Assembly: GCF_025370935.1 (NCBI RefSeq)
Contig: NC_133494.1
Location: forward strand, 19,386,295-19,450,294
Direction: 5' to 3'
Source: Choristoneura fumiferana
Taxonomy: Eukaryota; Arthropoda; Insecta; Lepidoptera; Tortricidae
Length of the DNA stretch: 64,000 nucleotides
Shown: positions 24,501-35,150 of the stretch, one piece after another
Numbering within the stretch: position 1 is the stretch's first letter
How the letters are laid out: the number at the start of each line of letters is the position of its first letter
Program-made: the position numbers and the translations under genes
The notes under the pieces: generated by a model
Told to the model about the DNA's origin: nothing
The model's database searches: none
The model's input: the letters and a program-made list of their open reading frames with translations, nothing else

Positions 24501-25323
24501 TTGTAAATTATAAAATGTGAATAAGCCGAATTAAGTAGAAATATTGAGATTAAAATAAAGACTAGCATATTTTATAAACACAACTTCACATCAACCTTAA
24601 TCCAACTCCTTATTTAAAGATAAAAGTATAGGCTACATGTGGCTACATTTCAGCTATGAGGCTTTCGTAGTGTTTTGCAATTGTGACGCTAGATGGTGAA
24701 TAACCGGAATGCGCTTGCTGGGCTTGCCCCGCTTGCACACATTCGTCGAAACTATTTGAGAGAAACATGCCATTCTCTTCTAACGACGTAAATAAGACAG
24801 AGACATCATGCGTATCTCTAGTCGTCTAGACTCAGTCTCAGTTGGTGAGTTTGTTGGTTGTTGTCAGTGTACCGTATCCTTAGCGTCTCACTAGATGGCA
24901 ATACGTATCGTGTTATTTGTGTTCTCACTGGTGCCATCTATTGGAAAATCGAAGAAAGAAAAATAGCCAGTTGAATAGCCAGTATTAGGGTGATACCATT
25001 TGCTTGTAGGTACTAGGTGGTGTCTCTGTTATAGTATCTACTTTGTGACTTTGGGAATGTTTTTGGTCGTTTAGATTGGATGGCAATGCAAGGGCAGTCG
25101 ACTAAAAGAGCAGCCAGTAAAACAAGGCTTGTATTTAAATATTTTCAACAAAACCTTATTGTCACCAGACCTCATCCAAACCAGAATCGGACTCCGACTC
25201 CGAATACCACGACGCTGTGCGCCCCATCACCATGGAAGACCTCAAACTGTCTCTCAACAAACTTAAAGAAGCCAAGATCCAGTGCGGCAGCCTGCCCCCA
25301 GCATGCGGATAGAGCTCGACTAA
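15561..25323 (+). CDS. ATAD1: ATAD1 / Msp1 (Thorase) AAA ATPase
   Basis: AAA+ ATPase anchored in the outer mitochondrial and peroxisomal membranes that extracts mislocalised tail-anchored proteins. Eight exons: 15561-15733, 18344-18440, 21044-21188, 21937-22104, 22493-22621, 23114-23251, 23482-23612, 25169-25323, about 379 aa against 361 in human. The N-terminal membrane helix is at residues 16-34 (MAIRVAFVSAVTYFSIKWL), followed by the basic KSRKKAEERAREQLRK. Walker A GPPGCGKT is split over exons 3/4 and Walker B CIVFIDE over exons 4/5. Exon 6 has the NRPQDLD and R-M-P region, and exon 7 FSGSDLHELCRQAA. Exons 6, 7 and 8 need one-base insertions near 23118, 23155, 23566 and 25295 to stay in frame. 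As given, the last exon hits TAG at 25310; with its missing C it would end at TAA 25321-25323. Exons 1-5 are clean. Confidence 0.93.
16111..16660. repeat. Tandem repeat, unit about 170 bp, 3.2 copies
   Basis: Units begin at 16111, 16281, 16450 and 16620 with 'atgatgccatt' and share 'gacatgtccacgggatttca' and 'caatattgtgtcttcctgaa'. Units are near-identical, alternating between 'gcggcatag' and 'tgggcatag' variants. A degraded extra unit is at about 17165-17250. It lies in ATAD1 intron 1. Confidence 0.95.
16671..17140. mobile_element. SINE family 3: two head-to-head copies
   Basis: 17006-17140 (plus) starts 'cctgtggtgtagtggtaaaa', has B-box 'gagttcgattcccagcac' and continues 'ctggtttttctatgcatcta'. 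16841-16995 is a reversed 3' part of a related element (complement 'gggttttacgggatgaccgt'), also present at 58020-58110. Before it, 16671-16700 is a (GAAAAT)n-like run. Confidence 0.7.
17969..18097. mobile_element. 129-bp MITE with perfect 20-bp inverted ends
   Basis: Ends CTCATAGTCAAAATACCACC and its exact complement. The interior has 'ttgtgaccaccgccactgca' and 'ccgaaacgttgaac', close to the sequence at 28395-28490 ('ctcgacgtttcgaccacatt'), a recurrent insect MITE interior. ATAD1 intron 1. Confidence 0.85.
18659..18944. mobile_element. hAT-like MITE with perfect 8-bp target duplication
   Basis: Ends CAGGGGTCGGACAAAAAGTG and (complement) TAGGGGTCGGACAAAAAGTG, differing at the first position. 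Flanked by identical CTCATCTC at 18651-18658 and 18945-18952. 286 bp, non-coding, ATAD1 intron 2. Confidence 0.88.
19645..20435. mobile_element. Cluster of three foldback MITEs in ATAD1 intron 2
   Basis: 19650-19755: arms around 'ccgcgtggttttagcgcg' and 'cgcgataaaaccacgcgg'. 20105-20312: arms 'agcgtttccacctgagatgt' with 'gcgaggatgtgt' and 'acacatcctcgctcgcaaac' with 'gct'; a partial relative lies at 5475-5590. 20345-20435: perfect 23-bp arms beginning CGTGCAAGTTGCATTACATT. All are non-coding. Confidence 0.75.
20750..20881. mobile_element. MITE with CAGTCACCAGCA ends
   Basis: TACAGTCACCAGCA at the left and TGCTGGTGACTA at the right, with TA at the edges as for Tc1/mariner derivatives. About 130 bp, upstream of ATAD1 exon 3. 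Confidence 0.75.
21511..21635. mobile_element. Long-arm foldback MITE in ATAD1 intron 3
   Basis: Arms of about 55 bp, starting 'accttgattgtagagaagct' and ending 'agctgctctaaaatcaaggt', with a 14-base loop near 21565. One arm alone occurs at about 5590-5655. Confidence 0.8.
23624..23801. mobile_element. Long-arm foldback element in ATAD1 intron 7
   Basis: Arms of about 85 bp, beginning 'gggtgacattctttcccggc' and ending 'gccgagaaagagtgtcaccc'. Starts 12 bases after the exon 7 donor. The arms are mostly but not fully complementary. Confidence 0.8.
23815..24195 (-). mobile_element. RTE-type LINE fragment (C-terminal RT region and 3' tail)
   Basis: The minus strand encodes pieces such as LKDRIWNEEIRQRTKIIDIA and, after a frame break, a WRWAGR-like segment, typical of the C-terminus of RTE-clade reverse transcriptases. 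It ends in the 'gaggcctatgtccagcagtg' tail. Frame breaks make it dead. A shorter tail of the same type is at 23350-23420. Confidence 0.65.
24325..24415. mobile_element. Short foldback MITE in ATAD1 intron 7
   Basis: Arms 'atatcgcacctttgcgacaa' with 'aactgtg' and 'cacagttttgtcgccaagaa' with 'gcgatat'. About 90 bp. 24416-25168 otherwise contains only unassigned sequence with two 'cactagatggc'-like motifs. Confidence 0.7.
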
Positions 25324-25454
25324 GCACGTGAGGCATTGTTATAGTTTAAAATACGTTATGAGGGAATTCGTTGTTTGGAAAGATTCGAGTGTTTTGACGA
25401 CCGTGTTTTACTTTTTCGACGCCAATGACAGGTACATACCACAGAAGTAATAAG

Positions 25455-25605
25455 CTCATGTGTACAGTCAACGTCATAAATAAGTGATCATTTCTGTACC
25501 TTGTCGCTTTCAGTCGTTACACAATTTCGTATGGCTTTTCAAACATGACGTTAAAGTGACAAGGTAACAAAAGTGATCACTTATTTATGACGATCTCTGT
25601 GCTGT
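25455..25605. mobile_element. MITE with CAGTCAACGTCATAAATAAG ends (copy 1)
   Basis: The left end 'acagtcaacgtcataaataa' with 'gtgatca' is mirrored by 'tgatcacttatttatgacg'. The interior 'ggcttttcaaacatgacgtt' is shared with the copy at 33135-33280, whose two ends are better preserved. Confidence 0.85.
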
Positions 25606-27624
25606 TTTAATTCAAAACATAAATAGAAAGGTCTTTCGAGACTAGGGGCGGATCGTTGGGTCATGAAGGAAAAAAATAATATTTTTTAAACAAAACTTAT
25701 GAAAGTAAGTTCGTTTTACTAACCAGGATTGTAACAAAATGGCCGCTGTATCAAGGCGCCCGCGCTTTTAACTCGGGGTGACATTTATATCCTTTTTATT
25801 GCTATTGGTTCTGTGGATATATCCGGCGTAAAAGTGATTCTTGTGGGGATAGATTATGTTTTTTTTTATAATATACTTCTCATATCTGTTTACGCAGACT
25901 TTGATATTTATATTTAAAGTTGTGCCTTTTATCTTAATAATTTGTTTTTTGTTTCATGAAAAAAAGTGTCCCTGATTTTCCATACAATTTATGCCCATTT
26001 TGGGACGAACCATAAATATTGTATGAAAAATGCCACAAATAAAACTCTAGAAAATAGACACTTTTTTGTTTATGAATATAGAATAACTTAGGTAAAACGG
26101 CAAAAATGCCAAAATCTAGAAAAAAGTTACAACTTTTAATAAAGTGTCTATCTACATTCTACGGGTTCTCCCAAGTAAAGTACGTCACTTATACATCGCA
26201 GGTAAAAGTAGCACGGTTTTAAAAACATTGCCGGTTTTTTTATATTGTGTGGGTCAGCTTCTGGTACGATAGCTCTCGTTTTTGTTTTAATTTATATACG
26301 CTATCTAAGTAAACGCTAGCGTTACCATGTAAAAAAAAAGAAATTTAGAACAAACTTTAAAACAATGTCAGGTGTCATTATGACGTACTAAATTTGGGAC
26401 ACTGTGTAAACTATTACAGTATTTACCAGTGGCGTGGCGACAGATATTTCCGTGGTAAAGCCGAAGCAAAGATCGCTTAAATCTTTCATAAATTCTATAT
26501 GTCTTGTTGTTCTGTTTTGTAAATATTGGTAAAGCCGGTGGGAACAGACTTCTATGGATGCTTCGCCACTGGTATTTAGTATACAAATTGTAACTTATTG
26601 GATACCAAATATGTCTGTAAGAAATCCAACTGTCTTAAAAATTCAATGTATTTTATTTTCAACGACACAAAAAGTCAAATTTCAAAGTATTTAAGTCAAA
26701 TTGGGCCTCATAAAGTAATATCTAAATTAAGTTTACTAATTGCCGCACTCAAAGACAGCTATAGAATTAGTTGCAATGGAACTTGAATTCGTTTCAACCT
26801 TAAATTTTAGTATGAAAAATCTTTTGCTAATAAACAGTTAAATATTTAACTGACATCTCTTAGTGTGGCAGTTACCAACGTTGTCTAACGAGTCCTTGAA
26901 GGACCCTTTAAGTTAAATATAAAATAAATAGATATAGAGGCTTTATAGTTCTGGCATTTGCCATGTTCAAAACCATTTTAGTTAGGTACTTTAATTTAGA
27001 ACTAACATACCATATTTTATGGTCATGATCAGGGTTCGTGCAATGCGAGCGATATTCATTGAAGTGGTTGTCATAATTGTCATACGTGATTTCAATAGAT
27101 TTTGATCGCATTTTACGATCCCTGGTCATATCATAATACATTTTTTTACATATTTTATTTGTGCAGTTCGTTTGCTCAAATAGTGCTTATACAAGAAGTC
27201 CATAGCACATTCTGTATAGGATTTCATTGGATCAGGTTTTCAAAATCTTTCAGAACAGGTGGCACAATTTACCTTTAGTTAGCCGCTGTGTCCCTTTCAG
27301 GCTGCTCAAGGGCGAGGGAGATACATATACGGAATCAGAGGATAATGAATGACTTGTGCTAGCCGTTCTGAGTATAGGAAGATTACCGATAAGAGGCCGC
27401 CCTAAAGAGATGGTGGCTCATGATTGGCCAATTTAGTCGTGTTTGGCGAGTAACTGACCAATAATATTGCAGTTTAATTTTAGGGCTGTCTGGAGTCCTT
27501 AGATAGCTTTAATAGGGTCTCATTTCTTCAGAGCTGTAGTTACCAATAAACCAATTTTTGTAAGTTTATTACAATTTTGTATATACGCTTTCCTAAAGTG
27601 CTAGACTGTATTTATCGCTATTTG

Positions 27625-27895
27625 GACGACCGGATGGCTAAGTGGTTAGAGAACCTGAGTACGAAGTTTGAGGTCCTGGGTTCGAATCCCGGCCGGGGCA
27701 GATATTTGTGTGAATAACACGAATGTTTGTTCTCGGGTCTTGGATGTTTAATATGTATTTAAGTATGTATTTATCTATATAAGTATGTTTATCCGTTGCC
27801 TAGTATCCATAGTACAAGTTTTGCTTAGTTTGGGACTAGGTCAATTGGTGTCAAATGTCCCATGATATTTATTTTATTTATTTATTTATTTCAAT
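27625..27895 (+). mobile_element. tRNA-derived SINE, family 1 (copy b)
   Basis: Head 'gacgaccggatggctaagtg' with 'gttagagaacc', B-box GGTTCGAATCC, body 'tgttctcgggtcttggatgt', tail of (ATTT)n. Closely matches 9478-9742. Confidence 0.85.
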
Positions 27896-30800
27896 ATCTA
27901 CTTCGTCGCATGGAAGCGGTGGTTTAGAAAAAATGGGCAGAAATTTATTTAAAATCTCTTACGTCTATTACTCGGTAATACCCACAGTTCAACCACATGC
28001 CAGTAAGTTGACAAAATGAGGGTGCGTTGAATGTGATTCCGATTGCGGACGTGTTAGACCGTGCTTAAGTGACCGGACTGCTTTAGAGATGGTTTTGAAA
28101 TGACGATAAATATAGTTTAGCATTTGCAGCAATAATTTTGTATAGAATAGAAAATGGCTCGTCTAGCTTCGTATGCATATCTAATCAAAGGTTTGTGAAT
28201 ATATTGTGCATTGTTTGTGTGCATTTTCTCGATATAGCTTTATATGCGGTTGACGTATTATTAGCTGTAGATTTGTCAGAGATATATAAATAAATAACGA
28301 CAGGAAAAGTGTACAGAGGCCGTATTTTCTAACACGCGAATTCTCGCTATCGCATAACGTTTAAAACATTCGTGATTTTTCACTCATAGTCAAAAGAACC
28401 CAAACGGGACTTACCACGCTAAAACACACGAGTAATATTTACCTCGACGTTTCGACCACATTACAGTGGCCGTGGCCACGAGTAGACAGAAGTGTGGGGT
28501 GTCAAGTCTGCATAGCAGCGCGACTCCTTCGAACTACCCGCACTTGATCACAAAAAAATCACCACATTCATCAAAAATCATCGCATTCACCACATCCCTC
28601 TGCTCTTATCTCACACCATGTGATAGAAAGAAGTAGCGAAAACGATAGTGATTCCAAGTGCGTTAGACAATAAGGTCTCAAGTCTATCTAGCTTGAATAG
28701 TTTTATGAAGTTTCCACGTTTTAGTTAAAACCGTTATTTTCTAAATGGATCGTACTTAAACTGGACATTATGGGTACAGTGTCAACCAATTTGGTTCCTG
28801 AGCCACCATCGAACCTCGACTTGGTAGTAAATCATTTTATTTGTTTATGTTAAATGACAAGATAATGCTTATTGAATGATGTGTAATGATAATAAATGAT
28901 AAGATTCTATAGTGACATAGGAATCAAATTGTTTGGGTGCAAACTTCTAAATTATGTAAACAGACAGAGGCTGTTCTTGGCGTAATGTTTAATGTACCTG
29001 TAACCTATTTGTCAAACGTTTCTTGTATACATGTAATGAATGACATCAACATGGCCATATATTAAACTATACAACTCAAACACGAAATAAGCTGTCAAAT
29101 AATCATTATTCTAACTAGATTGTCGATCCATTTGATTTTGATTTGAATATGTTGAAAAATTGATGTAGTGTTTCAGGTCTAGCTGGGTTTTTAAATCACT
29201 TATCTTGATCACTGTTCCAATATACCAAACCAAAGAGCTTTCGGCCAATCCCTCCGAATAACTAGTTCGCTTGCATATACCATTGATGGAAGGGATTTAA
29301 ATCACTGTGGAACCTTTTATTAGTTTAACCTTTTATACGTATGTTGAACGAAATCTAAGTTTCTTTAATTAAAAAAAAATCCGAAAATATTTTTTTTTTT
29401 AAATAAGTGGAGATGTGGCTTGTGGTTTATATAGTTTTCGAGAAAATGTCACCGAATGTGGGCCAAACTGGTCAAGTATGAACAATATTAAACATTATCA
29501 TACCTTTATTTTTTTAATTATTCATTTAAAAAAGATAAAATCTATTTTCAGAATTAAAGTTATGAAATAAATTCACCTTTAATCGTTTAGAAAATATCAC
29601 TACACTGTGACCTGAGAAAAATTATTAATTGTTAAATTACAATAATTATATTTGAAGATGTTTAAATGGTAACGTTAGACTCGAAAATCTATTGTATATA
29701 GGCTTTGTTAAATTTGAGCTTACGGTGGTTTCTACAAACTAAATCAAATAATCAATTATTCTTCGGCAATTTGTTGGCTGTTCGATTTCAAGTTTTTAGA
29801 AATACCCTCTGAATTATAAGTTATGCTGCTGGCAGTGTATAAGATTTTGAATATATCTATTTAAATTCTATAAATTTACTTATCTATATTTAGCTATCCG
29901 ACGCTTTGGTTGATTGTCACCCAGAAGCAATAGTTATTAATACACTACATTATCTAAGTGGTATTTTAAAAATATGAAGTCAATTTATTCTTACTTGTTC
30001 TTAGGGTCGACTAATAAATTCGTTTAACACCTAAAGGGTTTCAATAACCATTAAAGACTAATAAATAACATTTAAAGTCAATGTTACAATCGGGGATATT
30101 GTTTTTATTAGGGCGTAGGAACTGTCAAAAAAATGGTGAGCACTGTTGACTTTAGAATAGAAACTAGTTACCAGAACACTTTCGAAGTATACATAATTTT
30201 AACTTTCTGATTTACATTCTGATTTCTTCACATAGATGGCGCTTAGCGACAAATAATATGTAAATTAAAAAATAGTAAGTCTCTAATCTCGAGAACATGT
30301 CAGAAAATTTCGCCATGGAATTAAAGCTTGGCGTGGTGCAGGGGTGCAGCACGCATCCTGGATAGATGAAGAACCGGGTTCGTTTCCTGGCTCGAGCGTT
30401 TCTTTTCTATTTTTTTTTTGTAATATTTTTCATTTCCAGTATATTGAAGTAGTTACCAGAATTGTCACTTTTGGTCACTAGAATTATTCTAACCTTTAAA
30501 TAAAACAAAACGCAGTCGCAAATGAAACACATTAAATGTTCCTAGTTTGCTGCTATGATTTGTTTTATTTCAGCGTTATATTCAAAGACATAAAATCTAT
30601 TTCGATGTCCAAGAGTGATATTTTAGGTTATATCCGTTTTTACGATTTAAGACAGATTTTGTAGCGGAGATACAAGGTCAAAGTAGTTATTGGGGTCCAT
30701 ATCGGCTCGCATGATTGTTAAAAGTCATAATATATATTGTTTGTCATAACTTTTTTCTGAAGCCATTAACTATTGAGAAATTTTACAAAACAAACCTAAC

Positions 30801-30934
30801 CTAACGGTTCTAACATATAGTGATCATTTAAATATTTCTGAAAAATTACCCATAGTTTTAGTGGGGGGGAAAAAATATGACACAATAATTATGACAAACA
30901 TTACATTATGACTTTCAAATATTATACGATTGTA

Positions 30935-31439
30935 CTAGACTCTGGCCAGCGAAAGCTGTCCACGCATTTTTTACGAAACTTTAATCTGGTATCATTTTTG
31001 AGACTGTCAAAATTGACATATTGACATTCTAGCCCGGCTTAGATAATTTTGATACTTCTGCTATAAGAAATAAATTAGTTATTTTTGTTTAATTCAACCG
31101 CCGCTTAAAATGCAAAATGTTATAAGATTATGTTAGAATTGAAATGTTAGAAGATATATTCAATGCCAATCTGGTCAAAATGGTCCAAAAATTGATGCGG
31201 CTGGACTATACGTAGATGGGCACTGACAAAGGTCATAAAATTTACCAAGGGACTCCTAAAGTGCATCATCAACTTTCACACATTACTACATGAATTTTGA
31301 TGCAGCTTGAAGAGCCCCGAGTATAATTTAATATCTGGAAAATTTAAATAATATCAACATCGTTTAATCTGTGTACAGCAAGTGTTGTCAGCTTCATTTT
31401 TTTTTAATTTGCGGACTGCTTTCGCTGGCCAGAGTCTAG
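30935..31439. mobile_element. 505-bp MITE with CTAGACTCTGGCCAGCGAAA ends
   Basis: Inverted ends CTAGACTCTGGCCAGCGAAA (30935-30954) and the complement at 31420-31439, extending a few bases further with one mismatch. Non-coding interior. Confidence 0.85.
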
Positions 31440-32059
31440 CACCCAGTTCATTGATATGGGCACTTGTGAAATAACCCGTGAATTAATGATTTAAGACAAG
31501 CAAGAATGAACTGAGTTTTGTATCGTGTGCATTTTATTTTTACTATATTGAATTAGCTAAATGGTGAGGGCTGTGCGTTGAAAATTGTTAAGTTATTTTA
31601 ATGGTTTGAGTTGTTTTTAATTAAGTCGTTCACTGAAATTTTGATATTTGTTAATCTCGATTAAAATCAAGGTATTCGAAAAATGCTCTAACGCCTTTCA
31701 AGATTATGTAAGCATTACAAACTTGCTTTAGATATTGCAATGTATTGTCGGAGCTGTTTTTAAAACGGCGTGTTTTGTATATAATGCATAAATGTGTGTT
31801 GTTTTTTTTCTGTCGATTCATGTGAATGAATGAGTTGTGGACTCTGGTTGTCGACAGAAAAATATGTTGAGATCGTTACTTAGAACGCAAATATTTATTG
31901 TGTAAATAAAGGCAATAAATGATTGGAGAAATAATGGTTTTTCATTGATCTATATCCGCAAAAAATAGGTACATTTAGAGGTGGTTCCCACTTGTCGGAT
32001 GTCGGGCCTGGATTGTAATCGGATGTTCCAGTGGCAGAACATTTTATATGAAACTATAC

Positions 32060-33077
32060 GGTTACCTAATGATTCGCCGACTATTTTTAGGCAGATTATT
32101 GATTGGCAGACAACGTTTCGCCGAGTAACGGTACGCCGATGAATTTGTACGCAGATGTATTGTTTCGCAGACTAACGTTTCGTAACTCAACCTCTAGCAG
32201 ACTATTTACTTGGCATATGAGTCAGTAAGCGGAACAACTATTCACAGAAATTCGTTTAGCCTATTAATCACTACACATTTTGCACATTTGGTCGAACAAC
32301 CTTTCGCTTTTGTAACGGTTGAACTATTATTCAGTGCGCATATCAACTTTTCGCATCTTTTCGTTTCGCATGGGGAATGGCATTCAATACTGCGAATATG
32401 TGTGGATTACACTATGGCTTATTGGCATTTTTACACGCCGTGCTGACCGCGCATTCTTTATGATTTTTTATGTACCTCACAAGTTTCAAACGTATAACGC
32501 AAGTAATAAACGTATTTTTGACCATAATTTGTATTTATTTTATATTGGAGTTTAAACAAACCAAGTCGCGATGCTAGCAGTTCGGTTCTGGCACTTCGCC
32601 GGCCGCTACCGCGGCACGCTCGCTTCGCTCGCTCGGCTCGTGCGTTGTTGGTCGCAATTCTACCTAACACTCCTCCTCGCTGACGCTCGTCGTCGCACCT
32701 AACTACATTTTGATAACAGCTAGTATATATTGTCAACTCAGTAAAATCCTACCTGTCGTTTGGCCGATTTTATCTACGCAGATTACGAAACAAAATCGAC
32801 TGAACATTAAATCTACTGAACAATATGAATGCCATGTGATAACTCTGCTTATCGTGTCTCGACGAACAGTTGTTCGGTTAACTGAAACAATTACGAAACA
32901 AACAATCTGCTAAACGTAAATCTGCTTATCGCTATTCTTCCTACCGACTACTCGGCGAACGAATAATAGGCGTAATGAAATTATACCAAACGTTGCTCGG
33001 CCAAAAGAAAAATCTGCCAATAGTTATCTGCGAAACGAAAATCTGCGTAATGAAACTCGGCAAAACGACAGGTCACC
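32060..33077. mobile_element. Foldback element with degenerate word arms (GCAGA/TCTGC type)
   Basis: Inverted ends GGTTACCT and AGGTCACC continue as similar arms (gattcgccgac / ctcggcaaaacg). Flanks 'aactatac' and 'aatatac' may be a decayed target duplication. The left arm repeats a varying word around 'cgcagactaacgtttcg' (five GCAGA words in 32090-32205). The right arm repeats its complement around 'ttatctgcgaaacgaaaat' (six TCTGC words in 32840-33050). The centre (32560-32700) is GC-rich with 'cgctcgcttcgctcgctcgg'. No ORF of protein character. Confidence 0.6.
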
Positions 33078-33134
33078 AATATACACACTTGCCTGACAAG
33101 ATTGTCTATAGAAACGACTAACATTCTGGTTGTG

Positions 33135-33280
33135 CAGTCAACGTCATAAACAAGTGATCACTTTTGTACCTTATCGCTTTCAGTCGGTAGGTACCTACAC
33201 AATTTCATATGGCTTTTCAAACATGACGTTAAAATAGCAAGGTACAAAAGTGATCACTTATTTGTGACGTTGACTGTACC
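33135..33280. mobile_element. MITE with CAGTCAACGTCATAAACAAG ends (copy 2)
   Basis: Ends 'cagtcaacgtcataaacaag' and 'cttatttgtgacgttgactg' enclose 'ggcttttcaaacatgacgtt'. Same family as 25455-25605. Confidence 0.88.
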
Positions 33281-33293
33281 ATGCCGTGTGTGT

Positions 33294-33650
33294 ACAGCCA
33301 AATATGTGGTCTACCGCCCTAAAGTTAATAATCGTTTGCATGTCACAAAACAATAATGCCAATAGACCTGTCTGTCAACATGAAAGTTCGACTTTAGCGC
33401 CATATTCATTTGATAGGAACTTGTTTAAAAATTGATAGACCTCTTATTTGGCTGATTGATTGGCCTACTAGGTATACCTAAGTGGTAAGCAACTGCCTAC
33501 TTATTTCTTATGGTTCGGTACCCGAAGGGTGACGAACGGAACTCTAATACTGTTACTTCGCTGTCCGTCTATCACAGGGCTACCTCTCGAGAACCGTAAT
33601 AGATAAGTAGTTGAAATTTACACATAATTTGTATTTTTAGTACGATAAAA
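33294..33650. repeat. MITE copy and gggttccgta-type fragment
   Basis: 33294-33455 is the 'cagccaaatatgtggtctac' MITE (copy of 6089-6262). 33500-33650 has 'ggttcggtacccgaagggtg', 'tgtccgtctatcacagggct' and 'ctctcgagaaccgtaat', a degraded dispersed repeat. 33650-34140 holds nothing I recognise. Confidence 0.65.
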
Positions 33651-34144
33651 GACTAGCTTCTTATAATTATAAACTTTAATGGGTTTGATTGTTTATTTTG
33701 TATATCAGTATTAACATTACATTTGGCGTTATCTTCTCTTTATTTCCAGTACTGCGTCTGGGAACAAATTAAAATAGCAAATTACTGAAAAAATTGGCAT
33801 GTTTCTATCAGGTCGAGTAATAAAATTTTAAACGTTACGATTTCCTGAAACATTTATCAAAACTTTCTAAACACTAACTTTTATGAACCTTTTTGTATTC
33901 TTGTTATACATTTATGTATTAAAAATATATAAAAAGAGACGATTATGACTACAAATCGTTAGTGAAAAAAAAATAGATAAACATGTGAGCCAAGTGCTCG
34001 CAAAACCGCATCGAAAATGGCCGCCGTGCGAGGGCTCGCTCAGAGGGAACAGCTGGCGGTATTGACCACTAAGACTACGATGTAATGTAGTAGACTCTAG
34101 TGTAAACGCAGCCTTAAGGTTTACTATATTTTTAGTTATACAGG

Positions 34145-34302
34145 TCAACGCACCTTCTTCCTTTTCTTACTTCTGGACATCTTCTGTTTTCTGCGTTTGT
34201 TGTACCGCGCGGGGCGGGGCTGTCGGCGGGAGGGCTTGGAAGGCTTGGAGGGTCTGCGAGGCCGTAGAGGCTTCTCTGGACCCTTCAGGAGGTGGAGCAG
34301 AC
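34145..34302 (-). CDS. Possible terminal exon coding a Lys/Arg-rich C-terminus
   Basis: Unrecognised. On the minus strand a clear acceptor (ttccgcag) is followed by 51 codons and TGA (34145-34147). In the chosen frame 23 of 51 residues are Lys or Arg, with RPSKPSKPSRRQPRP and a tail KKRKKVR. The stretch is GC-rich in AT-rich surroundings, as real exons here are. A second frame is also open across it (Ala/Pro/Gln-rich), so the frame is not proven. Basic tails of this kind occur in secreted heparin-binding factors and in nuclear proteins; neither is shown. Upstream exons would lie above 34303, where block B begins at 34591, so the gene may have been interrupted. Confidence 0.35.
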
Positions 34303-34714
34303 CTGCGGAAGTTTATAATTTGTTTACTGTGGATGTTAATGTGAAGCAAAATACAGGTTGGTCCTACCTAAATACAATTGATTAAAAAAAAACCGGTATA
34401 TAAATATGAGACGTCTTATTAAAGAATTTACAGTATAGTAGTTACCATATAGTGTATCTAGTAGGTTCAGTTATATAGGGGAGTAGACGTGAACAGGATC
34501 AATCCTCCAGTAATGGATCCTTCACGATCATATTTAAGTAAAACCCCCACACTTTAATTCCAGAGTGACCATGCCAGGCGCGGATCCAGCCCTCAAAAAA
34601 GGTTGTGGGTTTCGTTCTAAACGTGCGACAGGTAAAAATCAGTCAAGTGCGAGTCGGAGCATGAACTCGCCCATTGCATGACTCATGCGTGGATGACTTT
34701 TGAATTTGATTATT

Positions 34715-35150
34715 TTCCTTTTTCCGCGCATCAAGACATTGGTCATCCAAGCATCTCGATAGATCACACCGTCGCAGTCGCAGATGTGGTGGAATACGTC
34801 CGCCGGAAGAGCGGATACACGCTGAGGGTGTTCCAGCTGCAGTCGCGCCACTACGTGCACTTCAGCTCGTTTGTGGTGCGCGTGCCCGCGGCTGCTGAGG
34901 GGGGGGGGGGACCATCGCGAGTGCTGCCTTCTGGCCGAAAGACGTCGTGTTCCGGCGGTTCCGGGGCACCATGCCGCAGATGAATAGCGACGTCGGGACG
35001 GTGACTCAACGGGGTCACGCCGTTTTGTCACCAAATTAGTTTTAAATATTGATTATAAATATGTATGTTAGTCTGTAAGGTATTTATTGTATGGGCCAAG
35101 TTGCCCGAAATAAATGAATTTATTATTATTATTATTATTATAGACCGTGA
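34715..35150 (+). mobile_element. LINE ORF1 fragment with (ATT)n tail, copy B
   Basis: Counterpart of 130-556. Reads HTVAVADVVEYVRRKSGYT and onward; the poly-G run at 34899-34909 again breaks the frame and is one of the indel differences from copy A. It lies inside an older sequence sharing 'gcggatccagcc' at 34580 and 'ggtggatccgccc' at 35210. Confidence 0.6.

Larger units (their letters stand above)
25324..31925 (+). other. Gene-poor region downstream of ATAD1; possible long 3' UTR
   Basis: No ORF of credible coding character. Repeats are sparse: a MITE at 25455-25605, a SINE at 27625-27895, a MITE-like piece at 28380-28490, a possible SINE head at 30325-30400 ('gaaccgggttcgtttcctgg') and a MITE at 30935-31439. 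Near 31900-31925 two AATAAA hexamers lie close together before a T/G-containing stretch, a plausible polyadenylation site. If ATAD1 transcripts reach it, the 3' UTR would be about 6.6 kb; this is inference, and a separate lncRNA or plain intergenic DNA are alternatives. Confidence 0.35.

Noticed and set aside
25080..25331. 83-codon plus-strand frame over ATAD1 exon 8
   Set aside because: Different frame from the conserved acidic SDSDSEYHDA and PITMEDLKLS reading; a shadow.
32210..32555. Two overlapping 78-codon plus-strand frames inside the word-array element
   Set aside because: Composition follows the repeated DNA words; no domain or start context.
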